Below are positions 46,889 through 54,376 of a DNA stretch of 64,000 nt, piece by piece. Each line of letters starts with the position of its first letter. Position 1 is the first letter of the stretch. The translations under genes and the position numbers were made by a program. The notes below the pieces were generated by a model, which saw only the letters and a program-made list of their open reading frames with translations, was not told where the DNA came from and ran no database searches. Source of the stretch: Sinorhizobium glycinis (lineage in GTDB: Bacteria; Pseudomonadota; Alphaproteobacteria; Rhizobiales; Rhizobiaceae); assembly GCF_001651865.1 (NCBI RefSeq), contig NZ_LPUX01000067.1, positions 62,538-126,537 of the forward strand, given 5' to 3'.

Positions 46889-47124
46889 ACGGCCTCAGCT
46901 TGCCGCTTACGGACGAAGTTGTGTTCCTGGAGTCGCGGCCGCTCCGAATTGAAGCAGAGCAGCGACCAGGAACTCTAGCATTCCGTCGAGAGGAGACCGC
47001 TCTTTATCCGTTCTGACTGCAAGCATGCGCCATGAGCCGATCGGCCGATAATGCTGCCAAAAGCGGCCATTTGAGACCTCTCCGTCGAACTCCCGCTCAC
47101 CACCCTATCGAGAAGTTCGCGAAC

Positions 47125-47266
47125 GCGAGGCGTTTTCCAGCCGCGCCGGCATCGCCGGCACAAGCGGCCGCAGCGAGCATCAGTGAGCGGAGCAGCCGAA
47201 GGCAACCCGCGCCCGCCAGGTAGCGCCGTAGGGTTTGCCGGAGGCTTGTGGGAAACGCCTGGAGAT
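47125..47266 (+). repeat. structured repeat R1, copy a
   Basis: This 142-base segment is nearly identical to 52982-53123 (copy b). It contains nested complementary segments (see findings): GCCGGC-ATC-GCCGGC, the GGCAACCC/GGGTTTGCC pair and an outer CGAGCATC/GAGGCTTG pair. No coding signal. In this copy R1 is separated from R2 by about 530 bases with two small genes. The upstream part, 46919-47124, shows no gene. Confidence 0.75.
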
Positions 47267-47326
47267 ATTGCGTCCCGATGCTTGAAATCTCAGATTGAAT
47301 GGGTGAGCATTGGGCATCAACCAACA

Positions 47327-47593
47327 ATGGAAGACTTCGTGAACATGACGAGCAACGCGGTTCAGCAGGTTCAGGAAGACATGGCGCTGATCGCCCGGGG
47401 CGAGGAAATCGACCTTCCGTGGCGCCGGCTTCGCGTTCTCCTCGATCACCGCCTGGTCGAGATCAACACACCTGTCCTCCTGGGTGGACCGCTTGCAGGA
47501 AGTCGAACATCCATCTCGTGGACAGACGAGGGCATGCGGTTCATGGGACAGGCCAGCTCAGGCATCGACGAAAAAGGAGGTATGATCGCGTGA
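47327..47593 (+). CDS. hypothetical protein of a coupled pair, first gene
   Basis: This 88-residue soluble protein starts ATG 47327 and has a mixed alpha/beta profile ('EDMALIARGEEIDLPWRRLRVLLDHRLVEINT'). It overlaps the next gene (TGA in GTGA) and lies between R1a and R2a. No family was recognised; the pair may be a small accessory module, possibly toxin-antitoxin-like, but that is only inference. Confidence 0.55.
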   Translation: MEDFVNMTSNAVQQVQEDMALIARGEEIDLPWRRLRVLLDHRLVEINTPVLLGGPLAGSRTSISWTDEGMRFMGQASSGIDEKGGMIA

Positions 47594-47790
47594 AAAGCAT
47601 CTTTGCAGGTAATTTCGATCAGGAGAGCGCCATCGAAGCCGCCGTCGAGCTCTACGGTGTCGATGCCACAACGGCAGTGGCGCATTGCGCGCTAGAGGCC
47701 TACTTCGATCGCCGAGAGGCGGACCACGAATTCTGGTTTCGCATTTTCGCTCAGCTCAGGGGCATTCCGCTGTCCGACAGCAAGCATTGA
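47590..47790 (+). CDS. hypothetical protein of a coupled pair, second gene
   Basis: This 66-residue protein starts GTG 47590 within the end of the previous gene. It is helical ('DQESAIEAAVELYGVDATTAVAHCALEAYFDRREADHEFWFRIFAQL'). Its stop is 6 bases before repeat R2a. Not recognised. Confidence 0.55.
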   Translation: MKSIFAGNFDQESAIEAAVELYGVDATTAVAHCALEAYFDRREADHEFWFRIFAQLRGIPLSDSKH

Positions 47791-47796
47791 AGAAGT

Positions 47797-47885
47797 TGTT
47801 GAACCGCTTGCTGGGGCAGTCGGACCCAGTTTCGCCGTTCGCGCGGCGAATGCTAAACCTCCTGTAGGTGCCCTTTTAACTGGTC
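47797..47885 (+). repeat. structured repeat R2, copy a
   Basis: This 89-base segment matches 53133-53225. Hairpin 1 is CTGGG...CCCAG and hairpin 2 is TTCGCCG...CGGCGAA, followed by conserved TGCTAAACCTCCTG and CCCTTTTAAC. Both hairpins differ in sequence from copy b but keep pairing. Confidence 0.75.
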
Positions 47886-48148
47886 CACGGGCGCCGCTGA
47901 TTGGTACGCTGAATCAGAGCCGCGGTAAAACGCAACGTGCTCGTCCATGGCGACCGTCCATATGACAAGGGGCGCATGAACCATCACATAGAAAAAGAAG
48001 ATAGGCATTTAGTTGCCTCCTTTGCGAGTTTTCCATTGCCGGAACGCGCGGCACGGTTGTCCAGTTCCTCGGCAATGCGATTTGGAACTACGTTGTTGCA
48101 ATTATTAGGAAAACCCAGCAGAGCAGAGCGCGACCACGCCGTGGTGGT

Positions 48149-48223
48149 TGCGACCGCCACCTCGATCTTAAGCTCACCGATCACGCAAAGGGTGAACTGA
48201 TCGAGTACCTCAAATCAATCTGA
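48149..48223 (+). pseudogene. possible fragment of a cytochrome-c-type C-terminus
   Basis: A 24-codon frame ends 'LDLKLTDHAKGELIEYLKSI' and stop, like the C-terminal helix of di- or monohaem cytochrome c proteins. No haem site or start is left. The rest of 47886-48322 has only short frames with weak codon use and no regulatory motif recognised. Confidence 0.3.
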
Positions 48224-48322
48224 CGCAGGTTGGAAGTGAGGACGGGCGTCACTCAATCATATCGGGGAAGAGGTTAAAGCCAGTTCTCAATTGCCCCCGT
48301 AAAGCATCAAGAGGCAGTTGAG

Positions 48323-49858
48323 CTAGGCCCGGCGTGAATGTTCGGGCGTTCGTGTAACAGCCAATGCACCGAACAGCGCCACGAACGCCGCCAGCCCGAC
48401 CCAGCCGATGATTTGGCGCGTGCGCTCCTGGTTTTCCGGCATCTCGAGGGCCTCCACTTTTGGCCACATGACATGAATGTAGCCATCCGGCTCGGCGGCC
48501 AGGCTCTTCTCTTCGGCAGCGATCTCCAGCATCACGCCCTGCATTGGCCCGTCGGTGAGGACCATGACATGGGCGGGTGCGGCTCGCGCGATCACCTCGC
48601 CGTTGCGGCTCACTTCCGCCCAGCCCCAGAGCGCGATCTTCGGCCGCATCCGCGGCAGCTTGTCGGTGCCTATGCCCGTGTCGCCATGCATCTGGTGCTC
48701 GAGGACAGCGCCCGACCACGTTGTGTAGAGCCCGAGCGGATGTCGCGGCATTGGCCTGTCGATCTTGACATCATAGGTGGCCTCGCCGCCGGTGAACCGG
48801 GCGGTGACCGTCATCGCATCGGTGTTTTGCACGTGCGACCAGCGGTTTCCCATCTCCACCGCCTGGATGGTGATCGTGCCGGTCACCGGTTGGGTGCTGT
48901 TCATGTTCACCGGATCGGCCCCCACGATCCGGACAGCTTGGCCCGAGGCGCGCGCCGAGGCCGCCAGGCCATCGGTGCCTCTGCCCTGCGCGTACAGCGG
49001 GTCGGCAGGCAAGCCCATCATGATTCCAGCGATGACGACGCTTGAGACAGTGATCATCCGCCGGTTCTTCATCGCCCATCCGCCGACCCACCAGCCGATC
49101 ACCGCGGAGACGAATCCACCCGGGAAGGAGAACCACCACAGGTCCCAATAGCCGGAATAGTAGGGCTGCTCGAACGGCAGCCCGCGCGGTCCGAGATACA
49201 TGCTGTAGGTCGTCCAGACGAGCGCGAGCATCAGCGCCCCCAAGGCCACACCGGTGCGCCCGGCGCCGGCATATGCCGTCCAGACGCAAACGAAAACGAA
49301 ACTGATCAGCAGGCGCTGGACGAAGAAGGTGATGCCGGGGAAGTCCTGCAGTAGCAGGAGTTGGGTAAAGATTCCGTCGGTCGCCACAATGATTGCGGAC
49401 GTGACCAGTCCATAGACGACGAAACGCCATGTCTCACCCCGCTCAGACTCGAGCACCGGATGATTGCGGCGCCACAGCCAGAGCGCCAATGCGTATCCGC
49501 CAAGAATGGCAAGGAAATGCACCGGCAGGCCGGTGACCCAGAGGTGATTGAAGTCGAGCCATTCCGGTTCCTGCGGCAAGCCGACTGGCGCCAGCCATTG
49601 ATAGTAGATTTCGAGAATCAGCGTATGCACCGCCGTCAGGACCAGGCCGGGCACGATACCTATTCCGATGAACGCAGTGCCGAACAGAAACACCGTGGTA
49701 ATCAGGAAGGTTTTGGTCACCCAATAGGTCCAGTAGGGATCGTTCTCCCATAGTAGTCCGTGGGCGATGGAGGCATCGACGAAGATCGCCGCAAGTCCGA
49801 CAAGAATGCTGAACTTGATTGTGTCTTTTGCGACCAGAAACATAAGCCGCTCCCGCAT
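48323..49858 (-). CDS. unrecognised membrane protein with periplasmic C-terminal domain
   Basis: This 511-residue protein has about seven to eight helices in residues 10-300, including a Trp/His-rich set ('HGLLWENDPYWTYWVTK', 'FNHLWVTGLPVHFLAI', 'YYSGYWDLWWFSFPGGF'). It continues with a hydrophobic segment at about 275-292, a beta-rich soluble domain ('QPVTGTITIQAVEMGNRWSHVQ', 'VLEHQMHGDTGIGTDKLPRM', 'PAHVMVLTDGPMQGVML') and a final helix before the end. Conserved-looking His/Met residues may bind metal. I do not recognise the family. It stands alone on the minus strand. Confidence 0.7.
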   Translation of the reverse strand: MRERLMFLVAKDTIKFSILVGLAAIFVDASIAHGLLWENDPYWTYWVTKTFLITTVFLFGTAFIGIGIVPGLVLTAVHTLILEIYYQWLAPVGLPQEPEWLDFNHLWVTGLPVHFLAILGGYALALWLWRRNHPVLESERGETWRFVVYGLVTSAIIVATDGIFTQLLLLQDFPGITFFVQRLLISFVFVCVWTAYAGAGRTGVALGALMLALVWTTYSMYLGPRGLPFEQPYYSGYWDLWWFSFPGGFVSAVIGWWVGGWAMKNRRMITVSSVVIAGIMMGLPADPLYAQGRGTDGLAASARASGQAVRIVGADPVNMNSTQPVTGTITIQAVEMGNRWSHVQNTDAMTVTARFTGGEATYDVKIDRPMPRHPLGLYTTWSGAVLEHQMHGDTGIGTDKLPRMRPKIALWGWAEVSRNGEVIARAAPAHVMVLTDGPMQGVMLEIAAEEKSLAAEPDGYIHVMWPKVEALEMPENQERTRQIIGWVGLAAFVALFGALAVTRTPEHSRRA

Positions 49859-49873
49859 AACGCGATTTTTGCA

Positions 49874-50263
49874 TCAAATCGCGATATGCCGGGATTGTTC
49901 CGCCATCGTTGCGAGACCAATCTCGGCCCGGTATGGCGCAATTTCGCTCAGTGTTTTGCCGTCAGCGAGCGAGCCCTTCACGACCTCGTCGTCGACGAAG
50001 AGGCCACTTAGCCCCTGACCGAACGCGACCATCTTTGCAGCGATATCCTTGAGACCGGAGGTGCCGCCGCTGACCCGTTCCAGGCAACGCTCCAACATCG
50101 CCGCCTGATCGCGGGTCTCCTGGAGGTGCTTATCGATCTGCGCCTTCAGTTCCGGGTAATTTTCCAAGCGCGCCGATTGGCTCGTCAGCATGGTGATCGC
50201 CTGCTCTTCCATCGCATGCGCATCCCTGAGCCATGCATGGAGATGCTCCCTGGGATCAGACAT
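49874..50263 (-). CDS. DUF892 (YciE/YciF) ferritin-like protein, C-terminally short
   Basis: This 129-residue protein matches the start of the DUF892 stress family ('LHAWLRDAHAMEEQAITMLTSQSARLENYPELKAQIDKHLQET', 'DIAAKMVAFGQGLSGLFVDDEVVKGSLAD'). Typical members are about 160 residues with a further Glu/His helix. After 'GSLAD' the ending departs from the family, so it looks truncated or rearranged. The role is thought to be iron or stress related. Confidence 0.75.
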   Translation of the reverse strand: MSDPREHLHAWLRDAHAMEEQAITMLTSQSARLENYPELKAQIDKHLQETRDQAAMLERCLERVSGGTSGLKDIAAKMVAFGQGLSGLFVDDEVVKGSLADGKTLSEIAPYRAEIGLATMAEQSRHIAI

Positions 50264-50353
50264 AGTGTTCTCCTTTCTTCACCTTGACTGAAGGGGTGCC
50301 AGGGCCCCGCGAGCCCCTTGAGCATGTTGCCACGGCGGATCGAGCAGCTCCGC

Positions 50354-50653
50354 TCAATGCTGCCGCTCGGCAGCCGCCTTCGCAGACCTCTCGGAAACGC
50401 CGGCGGCCTGAGCGTCTTTGAGTGCCAAAGACGCCTCCGCGCAGGCTGCGGCGAACGACGCTCTTGCTATCTGGGCGGCGACGATCCCCGAAAGGGCGGC
50501 ACGGCAGTCGCGAATCGCGCGGTGGTGCCACTTGCCGTGGCTCGGCCACTCGTATTCCAGAAAATCGAGAGCGTCGTAAGGTCCGCGGAATAGACGAGGC
50601 ATGCCGTTCTGAAGAGTTACCGAAAGCGGTACGCGCCAGAGAGCTTCCTTCAT
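50354..50653 (-). CDS. DUF982 family protein
   Basis: This 99-residue protein shows the DUF982 pattern 'WRVPLSVTLQNGMPRLFRGPYDALDFLEYEWPSHGKWHHRAIRDCRAAL'. The family is common on rhizobial plasmids; function is unknown. Single gene, minus strand. The remaining sequence 50654-51002 (349 bases) shows no supported gene. Confidence 0.85.
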   Translation of the reverse strand: MKEALWRVPLSVTLQNGMPRLFRGPYDALDFLEYEWPSHGKWHHRAIRDCRAALSGIVAAQIARASFAAACAEASLALKDAQAAGVSERSAKAAAERQH

Positions 50654-51002
50654 TGGGGCCTCCCGAATCTTTCCAGGCAGTAACCCGCCGCAAGCTCAAC
50701 TCGTTCCATTGCGAAAACCTTCGCAGGGTGATTTCCTGCCCGCTGTAGCGATGGCCGGGTTTGGGGAACTTACCGTCAGCGACGCCGTTTCGGACGCGTT
50801 CACACGCTGTCCTGGTCTGCACGCCTACCTAAATGTTGGCTGTGCAACGTTGTGGCGGCAAATATTGACCGATGCCAAAGAGCCCGCCTGAGTTCTTCGT
50901 TGAAATCGGAGGGACGGCAGCCCTGGAGCACTGCTATTCTGCCGACGAGAGCTCTTGACCTGGCCGTGCACTGGTCGTCAAAATTAATCTGCAAGGGAGG
51001 AA

Positions 51003-51278
51003 ATGATGGCTGGTAACAAAAAACGGAACGAAGATCCGGTCGAGGGCTCCAGGGAGACGATTGAACGCGAACTGGAGAGGCCAAACCAGACTGGCACCGA
51101 GCCGTCGGATCAAAGCACCGACGAAAAGCGAGAGCGCATTCGGAGGCGCGCCTACGAAATCTGGGAGCGCGAGGGACGACCTGACGGAGGGCATGAGCGC
51201 CACTGGCACGAAGCGGAAAAGCAGCTCGACGAAGAAGAAGGACGCACGTCAGGCCACGGCGAGAGCGGAGGCCGATAA
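51003..51278 (+). CDS. DUF2934 family protein
   Basis: This 91-residue, very charged protein has the DUF2934 core 'RERIRRRAYEIWEREGRPDGGHERHWHEAEKQLDEE'. Good GGAGG (positions 50996-51001) before the ATG. Often found in rhizobial stress gene groups. Function unknown. Confidence 0.85.
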   Translation: MMAGNKKRNEDPVEGSRETIERELERPNQTGTEPSDQSTDEKRERIRRRAYEIWEREGRPDGGHERHWHEAEKQLDEEEGRTSGHGESGGR

Positions 51279-51507
51279 CGTGCGTCTCGCCCCGTCGTGC
51301 AGAATGGCCGCTTGAACGGCGGGACTCCGGCGGCATGAGCTTAAGCGCCCGCGGATTTATGCTGACGGTCTTTGCAAGCCTTCGCCAGGCTTGAACGCCA
51401 GCGCGATCTCGTCCCTCCCGACCTCGCGCGATTGCGTTACCCCGCCTAAGGGGAACTTACGATGCGCGATGCCGTTTTTGATGCGTCCACAAAAATGGAG
51501 GACGCAG

Positions 51508-51693
51508 ATGCCCGACACTAAGACGTCCGTCGGCCGCGATCGCCGACGCGTTGCCGCCGAGCAGCCCTATGAGCTGAGCTATTTCAAGCGAAAGCACAAA
51601 CTCACGGAGGAGCAGGCTCGCAAGATCATCAAGGAAGCAGGGAACTCCCGCGAAAAGGCGAACGCCTTGGCAGAGAAGGTGAAGAAGGCTTAA
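51508..51693 (+). CDS. DUF3606 family protein
   Basis: This 61-residue protein shows the DUF3606 pattern 'RVAAEQPYELSYFKRKHKLTEEQARKIIKEAGNSREKANALAE', a short helical DNA-binding-like fold. ATG 51508 is preceded by GAGGACG. It is a common small gene in Rhizobiaceae. Function unknown. Confidence 0.82.
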   Translation: MPDTKTSVGRDRRRVAAEQPYELSYFKRKHKLTEEQARKIIKEAGNSREKANALAEKVKKA

Positions 51694-51834
51694 CCGCTCA
51701 TTGCGCCGGTATTGAGGGTGGAGCCGTTTGCCAAGAAAGGCGCCCCTGCAGGACCATCGCTAAACCTGTATTTCAAGGGAGCGATCGCGGAGTCCCGCTT
51801 TGGGGATTGAAGCACTTGGCGGAAGGCCAGGGAA

Positions 51835-52194
51835 ATGCGCAAGGAACTGACGGCAGCCGCCGTCCTTATCCCCCTAATGGAAATCGATGCGGAGATGCGT
51901 CAGAACCTCCTGGGCAGCCAAGAGCGAGATTTCGCCACCGCGATGGCAATCCACGTCTACCTGCGACTGCGACGGCATTTCCGTTTCTGTCGCTATGGGG
52001 TGGAAGCTTCCCTGAAGGAGGTCGTTGAGCAAATCGGCGATACAATCTGGACAGCTCCCGACCAAATCATCACGACCTTTGCGTCCGCGGACGCCGCAGA
52101 CTCTGCAGCCGCTTCTAATTATCTCGCCCAAGAAATCCTCAGATCCATTTCCGTCATCTTTGAGACCATCAAAGTGAGCCAGGATTATGGGTGA
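51835..52194 (+). CDS. hypothetical protein
   Basis: This 119-residue helical protein starts ATG 51835, preceded by GGAAGG. Sequence is mostly alpha-helical with few special residues ('MEIDAEMRQNLLGSQERDFATAMAIHVYLRLRRHFRFCRYG'). No family recognised. Confidence 0.55.
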   Translation: MRKELTAAAVLIPLMEIDAEMRQNLLGSQERDFATAMAIHVYLRLRRHFRFCRYGVEASLKEVVEQIGDTIWTAPDQIITTFASADAADSAAASNYLAQEILRSISVIFETIKVSQDYG

Positions 52195-52381
52195 TGCACC
52201 GCCAGGTATACGACACCCTGATGATCGGCACTCGTGCCCCATCTTTCACTCGTCATGAGATCACCTGCGGCACACGTCTCCGCCGAACCAGGAGTATTTG
52301 CCTCCATCAGTGGTTGGTTGCCAGCACGTACCGATGACGGGAAGATGATTTTTCGCTTCGCTCTCCAATAGAGGAGGTACC

Positions 52382-52597
52382 GTGATGGGCGCCCACCATC
52401 GCTGTCTGCCGATCTCCCCCGAAGAGCTCAATGACCTACAGGCCGTCCTCGAAGACGTTCTGCAAGAACTAAAGCTATCTCGGGAGAGTGAAGAAGCCGA
52501 AGCAGTCGCGAGGAGGCTAATTCAGCTCTACGAAAGCGGCGTGCGCGACGCCGCCTCGCTCCACACCGTCTTAACTACGCCGGACGGTCAGACATGA
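52382..52597 (+). CDS. small hypothetical protein
   Basis: This 71-residue protein starts GTG 52382 (or ATG 52385), with GAGGAGGT before it. It is helical and acidic ('ISPEELNDLQAVLEDVLQELKLSRESEEAEAVARRLIQLYESG'), like small rhizobial regulators. Not recognised. The stretch 52598-52981 that follows shows no supported gene. Confidence 0.6.
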   Translation: MMGAHHRCLPISPEELNDLQAVLEDVLQELKLSRESEEAEAVARRLIQLYESGVRDAASLHTVLTTPDGQT

Positions 52598-52981
52598 TCA
52601 GTTCCGACTAGGAGTGCCGACGTGCAGATTCCGCTGTCATAGCTCGACGGTATTAGTTGGCTTCGTTTTGTTCTCGAACCGTTTTGCCGCCGTTCATGCT
52701 TATTTCAGCCATTTGTTCACGGCATTTGCATTTGGCGTTCAGGATCGATCCCCGAAACTAAGCCATGCTTCGAGCGTGTTCGCACCGATGAAGATGGTGA
52801 CCGCGCTGGCGGCCGTTCGGCAATTACCGTATGTGCGCGAGTCGCACTTGCCGAGGTCAGATTAAAGTCTGGAGTCAGGCTTTTACTCTTGAGGCGGGGT
52901 GATCGCTCCGTCCGCAACCACGCTGTTCCGGCAGATAATATCAAGGGCAAATGAAGTTTCGCATGCCGCGGCCCGAATTGT

Positions 52982-53123
52982 GCGAGGAGTTTTCCAGCCG
53001 CGCCGGCATGGCCGGCATAAGCGGCCGCAGCGAGCCTCAGTGAGCGGAGCAGCCGAAGGCAACCCGCGCCCGCCAGGTAGCGCCGTAGGGTTTGCCGGAG
53101 GCTCGTGGGAAACGCCGGCAGAT
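52982..53123 (+). repeat. structured repeat R1, copy b
   Basis: This 142-base copy matches 47125-47266. It holds hairpin GCCGGC-ATG-GCCGGC, an outer pair CGAGCCTC (53031-53038) with GAGGCTCG (53098-53105), a nested pair GGCAACCC (53058-53065) with GGGTTTGCC (53088-53096), and an inner GCGC/GCGC pair. It sits directly before R2b, upstream of parB. Confidence 0.8.
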
Positions 53124-53132
53124 CGAATATTG

Positions 53133-53225
53133 TGTTGAACCGCTTGCCGGGGACAGTCGGTCCCGGTTTCCGCCCTTTGGGCGGCGCTGATGCTAAACCT
53201 CCTGCGGCTGCCCTTTTAACCGGTC
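53133..53225 (+). repeat. structured repeat R2, copy b
   Basis: This 93-base copy matches 47797-47885. Hairpins CCGGG...CCCGG and CCGCCC-TTT-GGGCGG are followed by TGCTAAACCTCCTG and CCCTTTTAAC, as in copy a. The 53226-53562 sequence after it is a GC-rich leader of parB with no supported gene. Confidence 0.8.
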
Positions 53226-53562
53226 AAAGCGGTGCGCGAACGGGCTCGGCTGCGCCTCCGCCTGGTATGCTCATTTGTTTGCTTCAGTGGGGAAAGGGCG
53301 CTCTGCCCCCTCTCCCCTGCAAGGGGAAAATCGGTCTCCCCGTCCTTCCTCCGCTCGCCCTTAGCTCGCTCCGTGCAGGATCGACGCGGATCCGCACGAG
53401 GCGGATTTTGCGTCGCCCCATTGGGCGGGTGATCCCCCTCCGATTTGTCCCCTTGGCCCCCCTCTCCCCCGCTGCTCCGCGCGAGCTCGGGGAGCAGGAG
53501 CGGGGCTCCTGCCCCTTCGGGCATGAGGCCGCTTCGCGGGAATAGGGAAAAAAGGAACCATC

Positions 53563-54376
53563 ATGACTGACATCATCACCGTTGCATTGAGTAAGCTCGA
53601 CGTCGATCCGAGGAACGTGCGCAAGACCTACAGCGCCGAGGGCATTGAGGCGCTGGCAGCAAACATTCGAGCCGACGGCTACCGGCTTCTGCAGAACCTC
53701 GTCGTTCGTAAGGGCGACAAGAAGGGCCGCTATTTCGCCGTCGCGGCCGGCCGCCGATTGGCTGCGCTCAAGCTGTTGGCGGAGGCGGCCGAGATCGCCA
53801 AGGATCACCCCGTCGAGTGCAAGGAACGCGAAGGGGAGATCGCCACGGAAATCAGCCTCGCAGAGAACGTCATGCGCGAGGAAATGCACCCGGTTGACCA
53901 GTACGAGGCATTTGACGCATTAGCCAAGCAAGGAAAGGAGATTGCCGACATTGCCGCGCGGTTCGGCACGACCGAGGCCATTGTCCGCAAGCGGCTGGCT
54001 CTCGCCCGCGTTTCGCCGATCCTTTTGCAGCAGTTCCGCGACGAGGACATGAGCTTCGCGCAGCTGTCGGCCTTCACGGTCAGCGATGATCACGAAAGGC
54101 AGGTGACCGTCTGGAACTCGCTTGCTTCTTGGAACCGCGACCCTCATTCGATCCGGCGAGCGCTGACCGAGGAAATGATTCCGGCGACCGATAAGCGTGT
54201 GCAGTTCATCGGCGGGCTGGAGGCTTACGAGGAAGCCGGTGGACAGGTTCAGCGCGAGCTTTTTGACGAGCGAAACGCCGGTTACGCGATGGACGTTGCT
54301 TTGGTCGAAAAAAACTCGTGGCTGAAAAGCTCGAGGCGGCCGCCGCGACAGTTCGTGCCGAAGGCTGGAAATGGGG
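53563..54376 (+). CDS. ParB/RepB-family protein, 5' exon (split by group II intron)
   Basis: This exon encodes a ParB N-terminal domain ('VDPRNVRKTYSAEGIEALAANIRADG', 'AAGRRLAALKLL', 'SLAENVMREEMHPVDQYEAFDAL') and a helix-turn-helix ('IADIAARFGTTEAIVRKRLALARV'). The frame changes at A7 (54308-54314), where the heptamer A AAA AAC is exactly in phase for a minus-one shift. The shifted frame ends 'EGWKWG' at 54376, joining in frame with 55919. If the shift does not occur, the frame ends at 54426 inside the intron. The intact product would be about 636 residues. The role may be partition or regulation; it is not the RepB of the repABC at the right end. Confidence 0.82.

Larger units (their letters stand above)
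44417..46910 (+). mobile_element. IS66-family insertion sequence
   Basis: This 2494-base element has imperfect terminal inverted repeats of about 29 bases starting GTAAGCGGCAAGC on each side. It is bounded by an 8-base target duplication GGACGAAG at 44409-44416 and 46911-46918. It carries tnpA, tnpB and tnpC. The intact duplication suggests a fairly recent insertion. If the element is removed, a 45-codon minus-strand frame crosses the junction. Confidence 0.93.

Noticed and set aside
47937..48200. 87-codon plus-strand frame and overlapping 66-codon minus frame
   Set aside because: Poor codon use, no motif; frames overlap a possible cytochrome c fragment in another frame.
49869..49884. FNR-like TTTGATGCAAAAATC upstream of the 511-residue protein (minus strand)
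   Set aside because: The right half does not fit CAA at N8; half site only.
52614..52865. 83-codon plus-strand frame
   Set aside because: Low-complexity hydrophobic/aromatic mixture without ribosome site or motif.
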